Positions 23,001-32,355 of a DNA stretch of 64,000 bases are shown here, one piece after another. The notes beneath the pieces were generated by a model. The model saw only the letters and a list, made by a program, of their open reading frames with translations, was not told the DNA's origin and did not search any database. The stretch comes from Bretschneidera sinensis. Its lineage: Eukaryota; Streptophyta; Magnoliopsida; Brassicales; Akaniaceae. Where the stretch lies: contig CM043700.1 of assembly GCA_023935145.1 (NCBI GenBank), positions 25,824,001 through 25,888,000 of the forward strand, in the 5' to 3' direction. The translations under genes and the position numbers were made by a program. The stretch's first letter is position 1, and each line of letters starts with the position of its first letter.

Positions 23001-23590
23001 ATGATAGATTTAGAGAAATAAGAATGAAGTTGAATATCAGTGATAGAGAAGCATGGTAAATGAAGATGGTTGTACAGTCATCCATAGTAAAGCGCTTTAG
23101 AGATGTAAGGTAGAGATGAAAAGATAGAAAAGATTAAGCATTTAGTGCTTACTAGAAAGCAATATAAGTTCAAAATTTGAAATAATGGTATCCTGGTCTT
23201 GGAACATAGAAATAATGTTCCCAATAATGCATAGTTGAGAAAAGAGATAAGGAGGGTGACACATAATGATGTAGATTGATGCAATCAAGTAACAATAGAG
23301 ATGATCCAATTTGTTAGAGAAAACCGTAAAGCAGCCTAAAGTAGACCTCTTGAGTCTCAAGTAGGTGGTTGAGTGTATTGAAAAATATCTTAATGAAAAT
23401 GTGTATTGCGATTTAAACAGAAAAGGAAAGTTGAATCCAAGGTATGTGGGACCCTATGAGGTTGTTGAGAAAGTTGGATTAGTTGTGAGTAACCTGGATT
23501 TGCTTTCAGAATTAAAACATTTATATAATGCATTTCAAGGTTCACTTTTAAGAAAGTGTTTACATGATATTTCGAGCTAAGCTATAGAAA
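20100..23590 (+). pseudogene. Decayed gypsy gag-pol region
   Basis: No long frame remains, but fragments lie in the expected order. A gag piece reads LTVAQYDRRFIVLSRFEE (about 20770-20825). A protease piece reads MLVDLGATHSFASS (about 21333-21375), where the active-site DSGATHS has become DLGATHS. Reverse transcriptase pieces lie at 22010-22339 (FSKINLRLGYHQSKI, RTSYGHKFLMMTFRLNNVPETF, and FDFLMYSKE where the FVYIDDILVYS motif should be). An integrase C-terminal piece at 23410-23578 reads RKGKLNPRYVGPYEVVEKVG. The internal region is more than 1 kb shorter than usual, so part of RNase H and integrase is probably deleted. The element cannot move by itself. Confidence 0.85.
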
Positions 23591-23798
23591 TTCAAAAGGA
23601 CTGGGTGTACATAGTATCAATAAAGATTTTAGAGAAGGGAACAAGTTTTGTGTAATAAAGAAATTGTATTAGTTCAAGTATGGCGGCGACATAAGGATGT
23701 TGAAGAGATTACGTGAAAGTATGAGATAATTATGAAGAGGTATTATTTACAATTGTTTCTGGAGCAAAGTAAACAAATTTCGAGGACGAAATTTTTGT

Positions 23799-23812
23799 AA
23801 GGTGGGTAGAAT
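23799..23812 (+). other. Polypurine tract of the gypsy element
   Basis: AAGGTGGGTAGAAT directly precedes the TG of the 3' LTR and follows CGAGGACGAAATTTTTGT. This is the standard position for plus-strand priming. Confidence 0.7.
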
Positions 23813-23986
23813 TGTAATGCTCGTATTCGTAAAGTAAGGGTAAAGAAGTAAATTAATAAATATAGCATGAAATTAAAATCATATATTTTTCGCAAAGGAT
23901 TTAGTATTGAACATAATAATTTAAAAAATAATAATAAAAAAAGTTTTTTTCTAAAAAAAAAAAAATTTAAAAAGTCAAAAAGAGTA

Positions 23987-24068
23987 GGCAGCAGGTTTAA
24001 TACCTGCTGCCAATTTTTCTAAAGCTTTTGAATTGAAAAGCATGGGCAGCAGGTGTAATACCTGTTGC
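23987..24068. repeat. Two GC-rich hairpins in the 3' LTR
   Basis: The hairpin at 23987-24011 has perfect 10-bp arms, GGCAGCAGGT and ACCTGCTGCC, around TTAAT. A second, slightly imperfect copy lies at 24045-24068. The 5' LTR has only one. Confidence 0.82.
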
Positions 24069-25159
24069 GAATTTCTTAAGGCATTTGTAAATGCCTCACA
24101 CGTCTCCACAATATTGAGACTGTGGAGACCTTTGGAGGGAAGGCTGCTGAAGTTTTCAGCCCAAACATTTCCTATATATATATATATATATACACACAAT
24201 AGGTTTAGGCAAGTTCGCAAAGATAGTTCGCTTAGTTTCTTTGAAATTTCTCTGTTTTCTCAAAACATTTGGGGACTCAAAGAAATGCTGGAAGAGCAAA
24301 ATTTTGAAAGAATTTTCTGCGGAATTGCATAAAGAATCAGGAAAAGCTATTAGAAAAATAAAAGATAATAATATAGTTTTATTTTTGAATTTTTGACATT
24401 TATGAAATTCCCATGAAGTCAAAGTAAGAATTTTTAAAGTGTGTGGTTTATATCGAATTGAAGAATAAATTAGAAAATTTATATAAATATGATGCCAGGT
24501 GTTGATGATCTACAAGTGGGGGAATTTTTGAGAGAAACGAGAAAGGCAAGAAGGTGATCCACGGGTAGCTTTAAGAGCTATGTGGTGAGTTGGATTTACT
24601 TTAAGTAGTCTAAATAAAAAATCAATTATTGGTGATAAAATGAAATTTAATTATTAAAGTATACTTGGGTGATAGATAAAAAATTGATTTATGGATATGA
24701 TAGGAAATTTGAACATGTAGAAATATTTCTCGGTGAGAAATGATATTTTTGGAAATCATAAGTTTATTTGAGAATAAAAGCAATAAATAAATTATTGATG
24801 AGATATATTGATGTTTTAATACGAATTATTGATAGATGAATTGATGTGATTTGAGATAAATTTTAGTTGATCTTGATAAGTTTTGATGGATGAGTTGATG
24901 TGATTTGAGATGAATTTTAGTGGATCTTAACAAACCCAGATGGATGATTTAATATGATTTGGGATGAGAGGAAATTTGTAGATCTTTTGTTATATAAATT
25001 TGAGAAAAATCACGATAGACAATTTAAGTGTTTTAAATTTATATATTGTTTTTATATTGTTGTTTTTATGCATATTTCATATAATTGCTCATACACATAT
25101 GCATTAAATAAGAAAGAAAAGAACTGGGAAGGTAGCCGGTCTAATGAAATAACTGTGAC

Positions 25160-25233
25160 AGCCGGTATATACTGGAAATAAAAGAGAAACTGTGCCAGCC
25201 GGTATATGCTGAGAAAATTTCATGGCAACCGGG
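25160..25233. repeat. 37-bp array in the 3' LTR, two units
   Basis: AGCCGGTATATACTGG starts at 25160 and AGCCGGTATATGCTGA at 25197, again 37 bp apart. This corresponds to the four-unit array at 18714-18861. Confidence 0.82.
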
Positions 25234-25414
25234 ACTAAGTTGCAAAGTAAAAAACTGGGAGAGAGCCGGTCTGAGAAAATAACAACCTGTCGACAGGTGG
25301 GAAGACGTTCCTATCATAATCATTCATGCAATTGCATCTGTTTTAATTATTGTTGCATTACTGAAATACTAATGTGTGGTATGTTATTATGAAATGTTTT
25401 ATAGATGATTGAGT

Positions 25415-25690
25415 CTCACAGAAAGAGACAGTTATGATGAAAATTTTATTGATATGCTGAGGTGTGATGTATCATCGTGAATATAATTATAGATGATTGA
25501 GTCTCACAAAAAGAGACGATTATAACGAAAATATTATTGATATGCTAAGGTGTGCTGTATCATCGTGAATATAATTATAGATGATTGAGTCTCACAGAAA
25601 TAGACAGTTATGATGAAAATATTATTGAAATGCTGAGGTGTGATGTATTATCGTGAATAAAAATTATAAATGATTCGGTCTCACAGAGAG
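25415..25690. repeat. 88-bp array in the 3' LTR, four unit starts
   Basis: CTCACAGA or CTCACAAA occurs at 25415, 25503, 25591 and 25680, with spacings of 88, 88 and 89 bp. Confidence 0.85.
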
Positions 25691-26044
25691 AGACAATTAT
25701 GGTAAGAAAGAAGCAGAGAATGATAAGAACCATTTAACTGATGGACTTTATAATGTGAACCTCATTACGAGGTAATTATGAGATAATGAATGGTCTTAAG
25801 GTGGACCAATGATTAAGAAGAAGGGATTGATAGAAAATGAATCTTATGACATGTGTAATGATAGTAGAAAGCTGTCATCAGGTTATATGAAAAATAAATG
25901 ATTAAATATTAAAGAATTATTTATGGAATTTGGAATACTTTTATTAAATTTAATTCACTGAGCTTGTGAAGCTCACTCCTCATTGTACAATGATTTTCAG
26001 GTAGCAGTCTTGGCAAAAAGTTTGGTGAGTTGAGGTTCAGAAGA

Positions 26045-26049
26045 AATTA
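26045..26049. repeat. Left target-site duplication of the copia element (AATTA)
   Basis: AATTA is repeated at 31762-31766. Removing the copia element and one copy restores the uninterrupted gypsy LTR sequence seen in the 5' LTR near 19762. Confidence 0.9.
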
Positions 26050-27039
26050 TGTTGGAAATCACCTTAACAAGATGCCCAGGTGGTGATCTTCCAAAAACCC
26101 AAGTCTTGAATGACTTGTAGAAAGAATTTCAGCAATCGAACACAAGAACAGAAAATCAAAGAAAGAAAGAAGACAAGTGATTTGTTGTCGAGGTTCGGCA
26201 ATGTGCCTATGTCCTCGTGAGTTCCTCCGAACTCTCTACACTATCTCAATGGTTCTTACAAAGTTACAGCAATCCCCTTCAAGAATCCAAGTTCTTGAAG
26301 AAACAAGAAGAGAAGGAAGAAGATGAGAACTCAACAATGTTCTCTAATCTAATCTAGACTTTCTCTATCTTATTACAACCAGCCTCACTACAAGAGTTCC
26401 TCTTGTGTTTATATCTCTCACACAATTCTCTCTTGTGTTTACAATGATCTCACAATGTCACAACTTGTGTGGTTCTCTCACACACCTTACTCACTTTGAA
26501 ATGAGGCTAGGAAACCCTTTTTATAGCCTCTTAATTCTAGAACATTCTTGTGAGTCATTATCCTCCCTTTGATCATGTTCTTCCTTTAATCTCAGCCCTA
26601 CATCACTCTCCAAGTGATGCTGTGCGTTTTGGTGTGGTGCACACATGATTGGAGAGGTCTTATGCTTGCTGGATCATGTGTGCACACATGTACTGTGTGC
26701 TGCAGCACTGGTGCTGTGTGCTGCGGAGCTGGGGTAGGGCTGGAAGCATGGCTTGCTGTGTGCTGTGGTGCTGGTGCTGTGTGCTGCGGCGTGACCTGAT
26801 GCTGCAGCCTCCTGATGCTGTGCGCACACCTCCTGCTTGTGTGCTGAAACTTGCACAGCAGTGTGCCTGACCTTCCCACGCTCAAAACTTAAGCACACAC
26901 ATGTGTGCAACCTTTTAACTTGTTGAAATTTCATACTCCACCTTTAGTTTGGATTTTAACCATCCTTGAACCATGTTTGGACATGTTCAAACCTTGACCA
27001 TGTTTGAACCATGTTTAAACCTTAGACAAAAAACCAACA
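26050..27039 (-). repeat. 3' LTR of the copia element (left on the map), 990 bp
   Basis: It begins TGTTGGAAATCACC and ends AAAACCAACA. It contains a region rich in GTGTGCTGC and CACAC words near 26630-26830, which produces many spurious open frames on both strands. Confidence 0.93.
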
Positions 27040-27053
27040 ATCTCTACCTTTGT
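27040..27053 (-). other. Probable polypurine tract of the copia element
   Basis: On the minus strand the sequence just before the 3' LTR reads AAAGGTAGAGAT, purine-rich and in the expected place. Confidence 0.55.
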
Positions 27054-27120
27054 CTAAGCGTTTAAACCCGAACCATTTGTGTAGAGACCTTCGGGATCCA
27101 AACTCATCTTGAGTCATCAA

Positions 27121-29670
27121 TCAACCGACTCTAATCCTAAGTAATTCAAGGCAATGATTGAACTTACTTAGAGGTAGAAACTTGGTGCCTAAATCTGCAG
27201 GACTTTTCTCCGTGGTCTTCTTGTCAACATGAATGCTTCCTTCTGTACAATTTTCCAGAATGTAATGATACCGAACATCCATATGCTCCGTCCCCTCATG
27301 GAACACCGAATACCTCCGCAAGTGCCCCGCACTTTGGCTATCCAAAGATACCACCACCTGCTCTTTTAGGACCTCCCACTCGTCCAACAACCCTTTGCAC
27401 CCCATAGCCTCCTTTATGGCTTCCGCAGCCGCTATGCATTCTGCCTTAGTTGTTATGAGTGCTACCACTGGCTGCCACTGAGCCTCCATGTACCTCAGCA
27501 ACCACTTCATCCCAAGACAACGCTCTTTTTCGGGATTATTCACACATTTGCTGAAAACATCCATTGCCCAAGAAACACTTGACCTGTTTCTCTTCCTTTC
27601 CCAAATGATTCTCCTCATCCCAAGGATCTTTTGTGCAAGGCTGAGATCCTTCCTCTCGAACTCCTCACTGAGTTGAGATGTAAACCTTTCTATCCTCTTC
27701 CTGCTGTTCCAAACTAACAGCCCATCAATGACATAGGTGAGGATACTCACCATCTTCTCCACCTTGTGTCCAGGTGAGAAAGTTTATGTGAAACCTATGT
27801 CTCCTATTCTTGTGAACCCATTCGCCACTAGCCTAGCCTTGTTCCAGACTTCATCTCTTGGAGGGCACCCTTCTTTGATCTTGTAAGTGCACTTACATTC
27901 CACAACTTTCTGATTTCCTGGAATTTTCACCAATTCCCAGAAGTTGTTCTTCCTCAAAGAATCAATTTCTTCCTCCATAGCTAGCTGCCACTTTGACGAA
28001 TCCTTACACTCCGTGGCCACCGTGTAAGTTTCTTGTTCACTCATCTCTTCTTCTGTCCAAGGAGCTGCTGCATCCACAGCATCCGCAAACCCACATCTTG
28101 AAGGTGGTCCGACCAGCCTTCTTTCCCGGTCTCTTATGAGCTGAAAGTCCTTCTGACTTGCTGCAGCATCCTTTTCTTATTCAGCCTCTTCTTGAGTTTC
28201 TTGAGCTTGGCAATCATCCAAGGGCTCTACCTGGTCTGAACCCTCTTGCCTCCTTTGCTCTACCTGAACAGAATCTCCCTTGATGCTATGCTCAACAATT
28301 TCTAAATTGGTTTGCTCACTAGCCCCTGCAGGGTTAGTTTTCTCCAAGTAGGGAAATAATAATTTATTAAAGACAACATCCCTACTTATTATGAGTTTAA
28401 ATCCTTCTTTTTCTAAGGACCACAACCTGTACCCCTTAGCCCCTTCCCCATATCTTAGAAACACATATTTTCTAGATCAGGGGCTAAGCTTATCCTCCTT
28501 TTGGAGTGCATACGCAGCACACCCAAAAGTCCTAAGGTTGTCCAACTCAGAGGGTTTTCCACTCCACAACTCTTCGGGAGTCTTATGGTATACAATCCTA
28601 GAGAGTGATCTATTAATCAAATATGCAGCTGTAGACACCGCTTTTCCCCAAAAACATTTGGATAATCCGGATTTATTTAACATGCACCTAACCTTTTCCA
28701 TAAGGGTCTTATTCATTAACTCAGCAACTCCACTTTGCTGAGGAGTTTCCACAACCGTCCTATGTCTTAGAATGCCATTTAACCTACAGAATTGATCAAG
28801 TTCTTGGTTAAAAATTTCTACGCCATTATCGGTTCTTATCCCCTTAACTACTCTACCCATTTGAGTCTCAACCAGCCCTTTCCACACCACTAACTTATTC
28901 AAGGCATCTAATTTATTTTTCACCAAATAAACCCACACTTTTCTTGAATAATCATCAATTAAAGACAAAAAGTAAATGTTACCTCCCTGTGTTGGCGTCC
29001 TTGCTGGTCCCCAAAGGTCCGCATGAATGTAGTCAAGAATGCCCTTAGCCTTGTGCACTCCGGTGTTGAAGCTGACCCGGTGTTGCTTCTCAAGAACACA
29101 ACACTCGCAGAAATTAAGTTCCTCTACTTTGTCTCCACCAAGTAGGCCTTCCTTGCTAAGCACTTGCAGGCTCTTTTCGCTCATGTGTCCCAAGCGAGTG
29201 TGCCGAAGGGCTGCCTCATCCATCTCAGCCATCAAGCTTGCTGCTTGATCCTTGATTTCCATGTCTCCGATCATCTCATAGAGTCCATCGTTTCTTGCTG
29301 CCTTGATTACTACCAAAGATCCCTTGGCTACCTTGATCTTTCCTCCCTCTATCTTACATGTATAGCCCATGGAATCCAGCTGCCCCAATGAGATCAAGTT
29401 CCTCTTCAAATCTGGAACATACCTCACATTTTTCAGCAGCCTTGTGACTCCATCAAACATCCTCAATTGGATGTCTCCAATCCCTCTCACTTGGCAAGAA
29501 TTATCATTCCCCAAGAAGACCCTTCCATCATTGATCTTATTGAAATTCTTGAACCATTCTTTGTGAGGGCTCATATGATGAGTGCACCCGGTATCCAAGA
29601 TCTATTTCCCGCTGCCTTCTTGCCCCTTGCTCACACTTGAGCACACAACAAGAACATCATCATCTTGCTA
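27121..29670 (-). pseudogene. Copia pol: protease, integrase, truncated reverse transcriptase, RNase H
   Basis: Read on the minus strand. The protease motif DTGCTHHM is at the start of the 373-codon block 29598-28477. The integrase zinc finger follows (RHTRLGHMS and CECCVLEKQHRVSF), then the DDE core (HADLWGPA, SLIDDYSRKVWVYLV, RTDNGVEIFN). After stops near 28475 and 28178 comes the reverse transcriptase entry (KWQLAMEEEIDSLRKNNFWELV and RLVANGFT). A jump then goes from FSP directly to LTYVIDGLLVW, a decayed form of YVDDMLI. The first catalytic aspartate block is absent, so roughly 100-150 residues are deleted. RNase H remains as ALITTKAECIAAAEAIKEA through KFLPLSKFNHCLELL. Several stops lie where tryptophan, arginine or glutamine is expected. 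Confidence 0.92.
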
Positions 29671-30420
29671 TTCTGTATTGGCAACTGAAGCCTCTCCATT
29701 CTTGGTATGGCTTCCTCCTCTATCCCTTGTCATATTCTTGCAATCTTTCTTGACATGACCCTCCTTATGGCAGTAGTAGCAGCTCTTCCCTCCAAATCTC
29801 AGTTTGGAATGCATTCTCCCATGGCTTTCTCCTCTACCTCTGTCCCGGTAGTAGCCACGCATGCTGTTTTGCACTCTCCTATGGCTCTCTTCTCTACCTC
29901 TGTCCCGGTAGTAGCCATACATGCTGCTGTGCACTCTTCCATGGCTCTCTCCTCTACCTTTGTCCCGGTAGTAGCCATGGTTGCTGTCATACCAAGTTGC
30001 TGGCCTTCTTTTAAAGAACAGCCCTTTACCACTTGATGCACTCATTTTCTTGGCATCAAGATTATCTTGCAACTCTTTCTTAGGATCAAATTTAAAAGAA
30101 AAGATTCGTTTCCGAAGATACCTCTTATCCGGGAGAGTCTTGGTAAGAAACAACTCATCTAGTTTCTTCTATATGACAGTCGGATCCTCCGAGTCTCTGT
30201 ACTCCCTTGTGATATTATCCGACATGTGCAAGAAAATGATGTTGTAAGCCATCTTCTTCATCTCGGTCCGCTGGTCCTCCGTGGCACTAGCTAGAAAAGC
30301 ATCATCTTCTCCAATAGCCAAGTCTATTTTCTGCTGCATGAGAACCGCCTTGATCTTCCGCTTTCATAGGGCAAAGTCCCCCTTTCCATCAAACTTCTCC
30401 ACACAGAAATTTGAAGCCAT
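29668..30420 (-). pseudogene. Copia gag with zinc knuckle and R/G-rich tandem repeats
   Basis: The ATG at 30420 starts MASNFCVEKFDGKGDFAL, typical of copia gag. Two in-frame stops occur where W is expected (before KRKIKAV and before KKLDELF). The open part, from 30153 to 29668, contains KTLPDKRYLRKRIFSFKF, then three tandem units of 20 residues built on GYYRDRGRGESHGR, then a CCHC zinc knuckle CYYCHKEGHVKKDC. Family role: nucleocapsid binding of the element's RNA. The reading frame continues through a stop into pol. Confidence 0.88.
29805..29992 (-). repeat. 60-bp coding tandem repeat in copia gag, three units
   Basis: Each 60-bp unit contains GTCCCGGTAGTAGCCA on the plus strand at a spacing of exactly 60 bp (near 29842, 29902 and 29962). 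In protein terms each unit is 20 residues with GYYRDRGR(G/E)ESH(G/R)R. Confidence 0.9.
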
Positions 30421-30737
30421 CTTTGCGAACAAGATCCCAGATTTGTGCACTAACTACAACTGCTTTCTTCAACCTCAAGAACACAGATCGAAGATGGATC
30501 TTAACCGTTCTTGAATCACACTCAAGAACACGACCAGATCTTGATCTTTACACCATTCTTGAATCACCCTCAAGAACACGATCAGATATTGATCTTAACA
30601 CCGTTCTTGATTTACCTCAAGAACACGATCAGATATAGATCTTAACTCCGTTCTTGAATCACCCAAGAAGTTGATCTTTGATTCTTGGAGTCTTGGCTCC
30701 ATACCTTCTACTTCTTGTTCTGATAACCAGCTGCTGT

Positions 30738-30770
30738 GCTCTGATACCACTGACCAAAGCTCTGATACCA
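30738..30770 (-). other. Copia primer-binding site, present twice
   Basis: The functional-position site is 30759-30770 (minus-strand TGGTATCAGAGC, complementary to initiator Met tRNA), one base from the LTR. The identical 12-mer recurs at 30738-30749, 21 bp away. Confidence 0.88.
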
Positions 30771-30771
30771 C

Positions 30772-31761
30772 TGTTGGAAATCACCTTAGCAAGATACCCA
30801 GGTGGTGATCTTCCAAACACCCAAGTCTTGAATGACTTGTAGAAAGAATTTCAGCAATCGAACACAAGAACAGAAAATCAAAGAAAGAAAGAAGACAAGT
30901 GATTTGTTGTCGAGGTTCGGCAATGTGTCTACGTCCCCGTGAGTTCCTCCGAACTCTCTACACTATCTCAATGGTTCTTACAAAGTTATAGCAATCCCCT
31001 TCAAGAATCCAAGTTCTTGAAGAAACAAGAAGAAAAGGAAGAAGATGAGAACTCAGCAATGTTCTCTAATCTAATCTAGACTCTCTCTATCTTATTACAA
31101 CCAGCCTCACTACAAGAGTCCCTCTTGTGTTTATATCTCTCACACAATTCTCTCTTGTGTTTACAATGATTTAACAATGTCACAACCTGTGTGGTTCTCT
31201 CACACACCTTACTCACTTTGAAATGAGGCTAGGAAACCCTTTTTATAGCCTCTTAATTCTTGGACATTCTTGTGAGTCAATATCCTCCCTTTGATCATGT
31301 TCTTCCTTTAATCTCAGCCCTACATCACTCTCCAAGTGATGTTGTGCGTTTTGGTGTGGTGCACACATGATTGGAGAGGTTTTATGCATGCTGGATCATG
31401 TGTGCACACATGTGTTGTGTGCTGCGGCACTGGTGCTGTGTGCTGCGACACTGAGGCAGGGCTGGAAGCATGGCTTGCTGTGTGCTGCAGTACTGGTGCT
31501 GTGTGCTGCGGCGTGACCTAATGCTGTAGCCTCCTAATGCTGTGCGCACACCTCCTGCTTGTGTGCTGAAACTTGCACAGCAGTGTGCCTGACCTTCCCA
31601 TGCTCAAAACTTAAGCACACACGTGTGTGCAACCTTTTAACTTGCTGAAATTTCATACTTCACCTTTGGTTTGGATTTTAACCATCCTTGAACCATGTTT
31701 GGACCTGTTCAAACCTTGACCATGTTTGAACCATGTTTAAACCTTAGACAAAAAACCAACA
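30772..31761 (-). repeat. 5' LTR of the copia element (right on the map), 990 bp
   Basis: It begins TGTTGGAAATCACC and ends ACCAACA on the plus strand. It has the same length as the other LTR and few scattered substitutions, suggesting a fairly recent insertion compared with the gypsy host. Confidence 0.93.
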
Positions 31762-31999
31762 AATTATTTTCTGTAAGCCGCGTACGTGTCATCATCCTCA
31801 GACTAATGAAAAACTAAAATGAAAATTTTATTTGTAAATCTCCATGCATTTTACGTTGTATAGATTGCTTAAAGGTCGAATTGATGTAAAGTTCTTTTGG
31901 TAATATTTATTTTTATTGTGGCATATATGTGTCGTGCTGGGATTTTCAAAATGTGATGACACCGTCTCGGGAGTAGCCATCCTGGGATGGATCGTTACA
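31762..31999 (+). repeat. 3' LTR of the gypsy element, second part
   Basis: It resumes with AATTATTTTCTGTAAGCCG and ends GATCGTTACA, matching 19762-19997 of the 5' LTR. The duplication GTATC follows at 32000-32004. Confidence 0.9.
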
Positions 32000-32355
32000 G
32001 TATCAAACGGTAATTTTTTAAAAATTAAAACAAATTATTTACTGATTTATAATTTATTAGGTATTCCTTATCCTATGTAGTGTTACTATTCATCCATTGA
32101 TAATATGAGAAGTTTAAGTGATGATTCTAAAGAACTCGAGTTGTAACACAGCACGTTAGTATTATTCAAGTTCTTTGAAATTACCACTCGAGTTCCTTAA
32201 AATTATCACTTGAACTCGCATATTTCCAATAAATGAATAATAACATTTTATTAAGATAAAGAATATCCAATAATTTTTTCAATTATTAATACGTTAATGA
32301 ATGATTATAAATAAATTGTTAATTTTAAGTTTATCTTTGCTGATTGGGTACATAT

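Larger units (their letters stand above)
23813..26049 (+). repeat. 3' LTR of the gypsy element, first part
   Basis: It starts TGTAATGCTCGTATTCG and parallels the 5' LTR until GGTTCAGAAGAAATTA, where the copia element interrupts it. It resumes at 31762. Joined, the 3' LTR is about 2.47 kb. It lacks two 37-bp units and one 88-bp unit present in the 5' LTR, and has an extra stretch of about 60-70 bp with a second hairpin near 24040. Confidence 0.9.
26050..31761 (-). mobile_element. Ty1/copia LTR retrotransposon nested in the gypsy 3' LTR
   Basis: It is bounded by TGTTGG and CCAACA and by the 5-bp duplication AATTA. The two 990-bp LTRs (26050-27039 and 30772-31761) are very similar. The coding region runs on the minus strand in copia order: gag, protease, integrase, reverse transcriptase, RNase H. 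The primer-binding site TGGTATCAGAGC (minus strand) is one base from the right-hand LTR, which is therefore the functional 5' LTR. The body has several in-frame stops and has lost the reverse transcriptase core, so it is non-autonomous. Confidence 0.95.
17385..31999 (+). mobile_element. Ty3/gypsy LTR retrotransposon, decayed, carrying a nested copia element
   Basis: The 5' LTR (17385-19997) and 3' LTR (23813-31999, interrupted) both begin TGTAATGCTCGTAT and end TCGTTACA. A 5-bp duplication, GTATC, flanks the element. A primer-binding site of initiator-Met type follows the 5' LTR and a purine tract precedes the 3' LTR. The internal part is only 3.8 kb and is full of stops, but keeps recognisable gag, protease, reverse transcriptase and integrase C-terminal pieces in the usual gypsy order. 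The ending CGAGGACGAA before the purine tract is common in plant chromovirus-type elements, so a Tekay/Del-like lineage is plausible. Without its nested passenger, the element would be about 8.9 kb. Confidence 0.92.

Noticed and set aside
26598..26934. Several overlapping Cys/His-rich frames on both strands
   Set aside because: They come from the GTGTGCTGC-rich part of the copia LTR and recur in the other LTR at 31336-31521.
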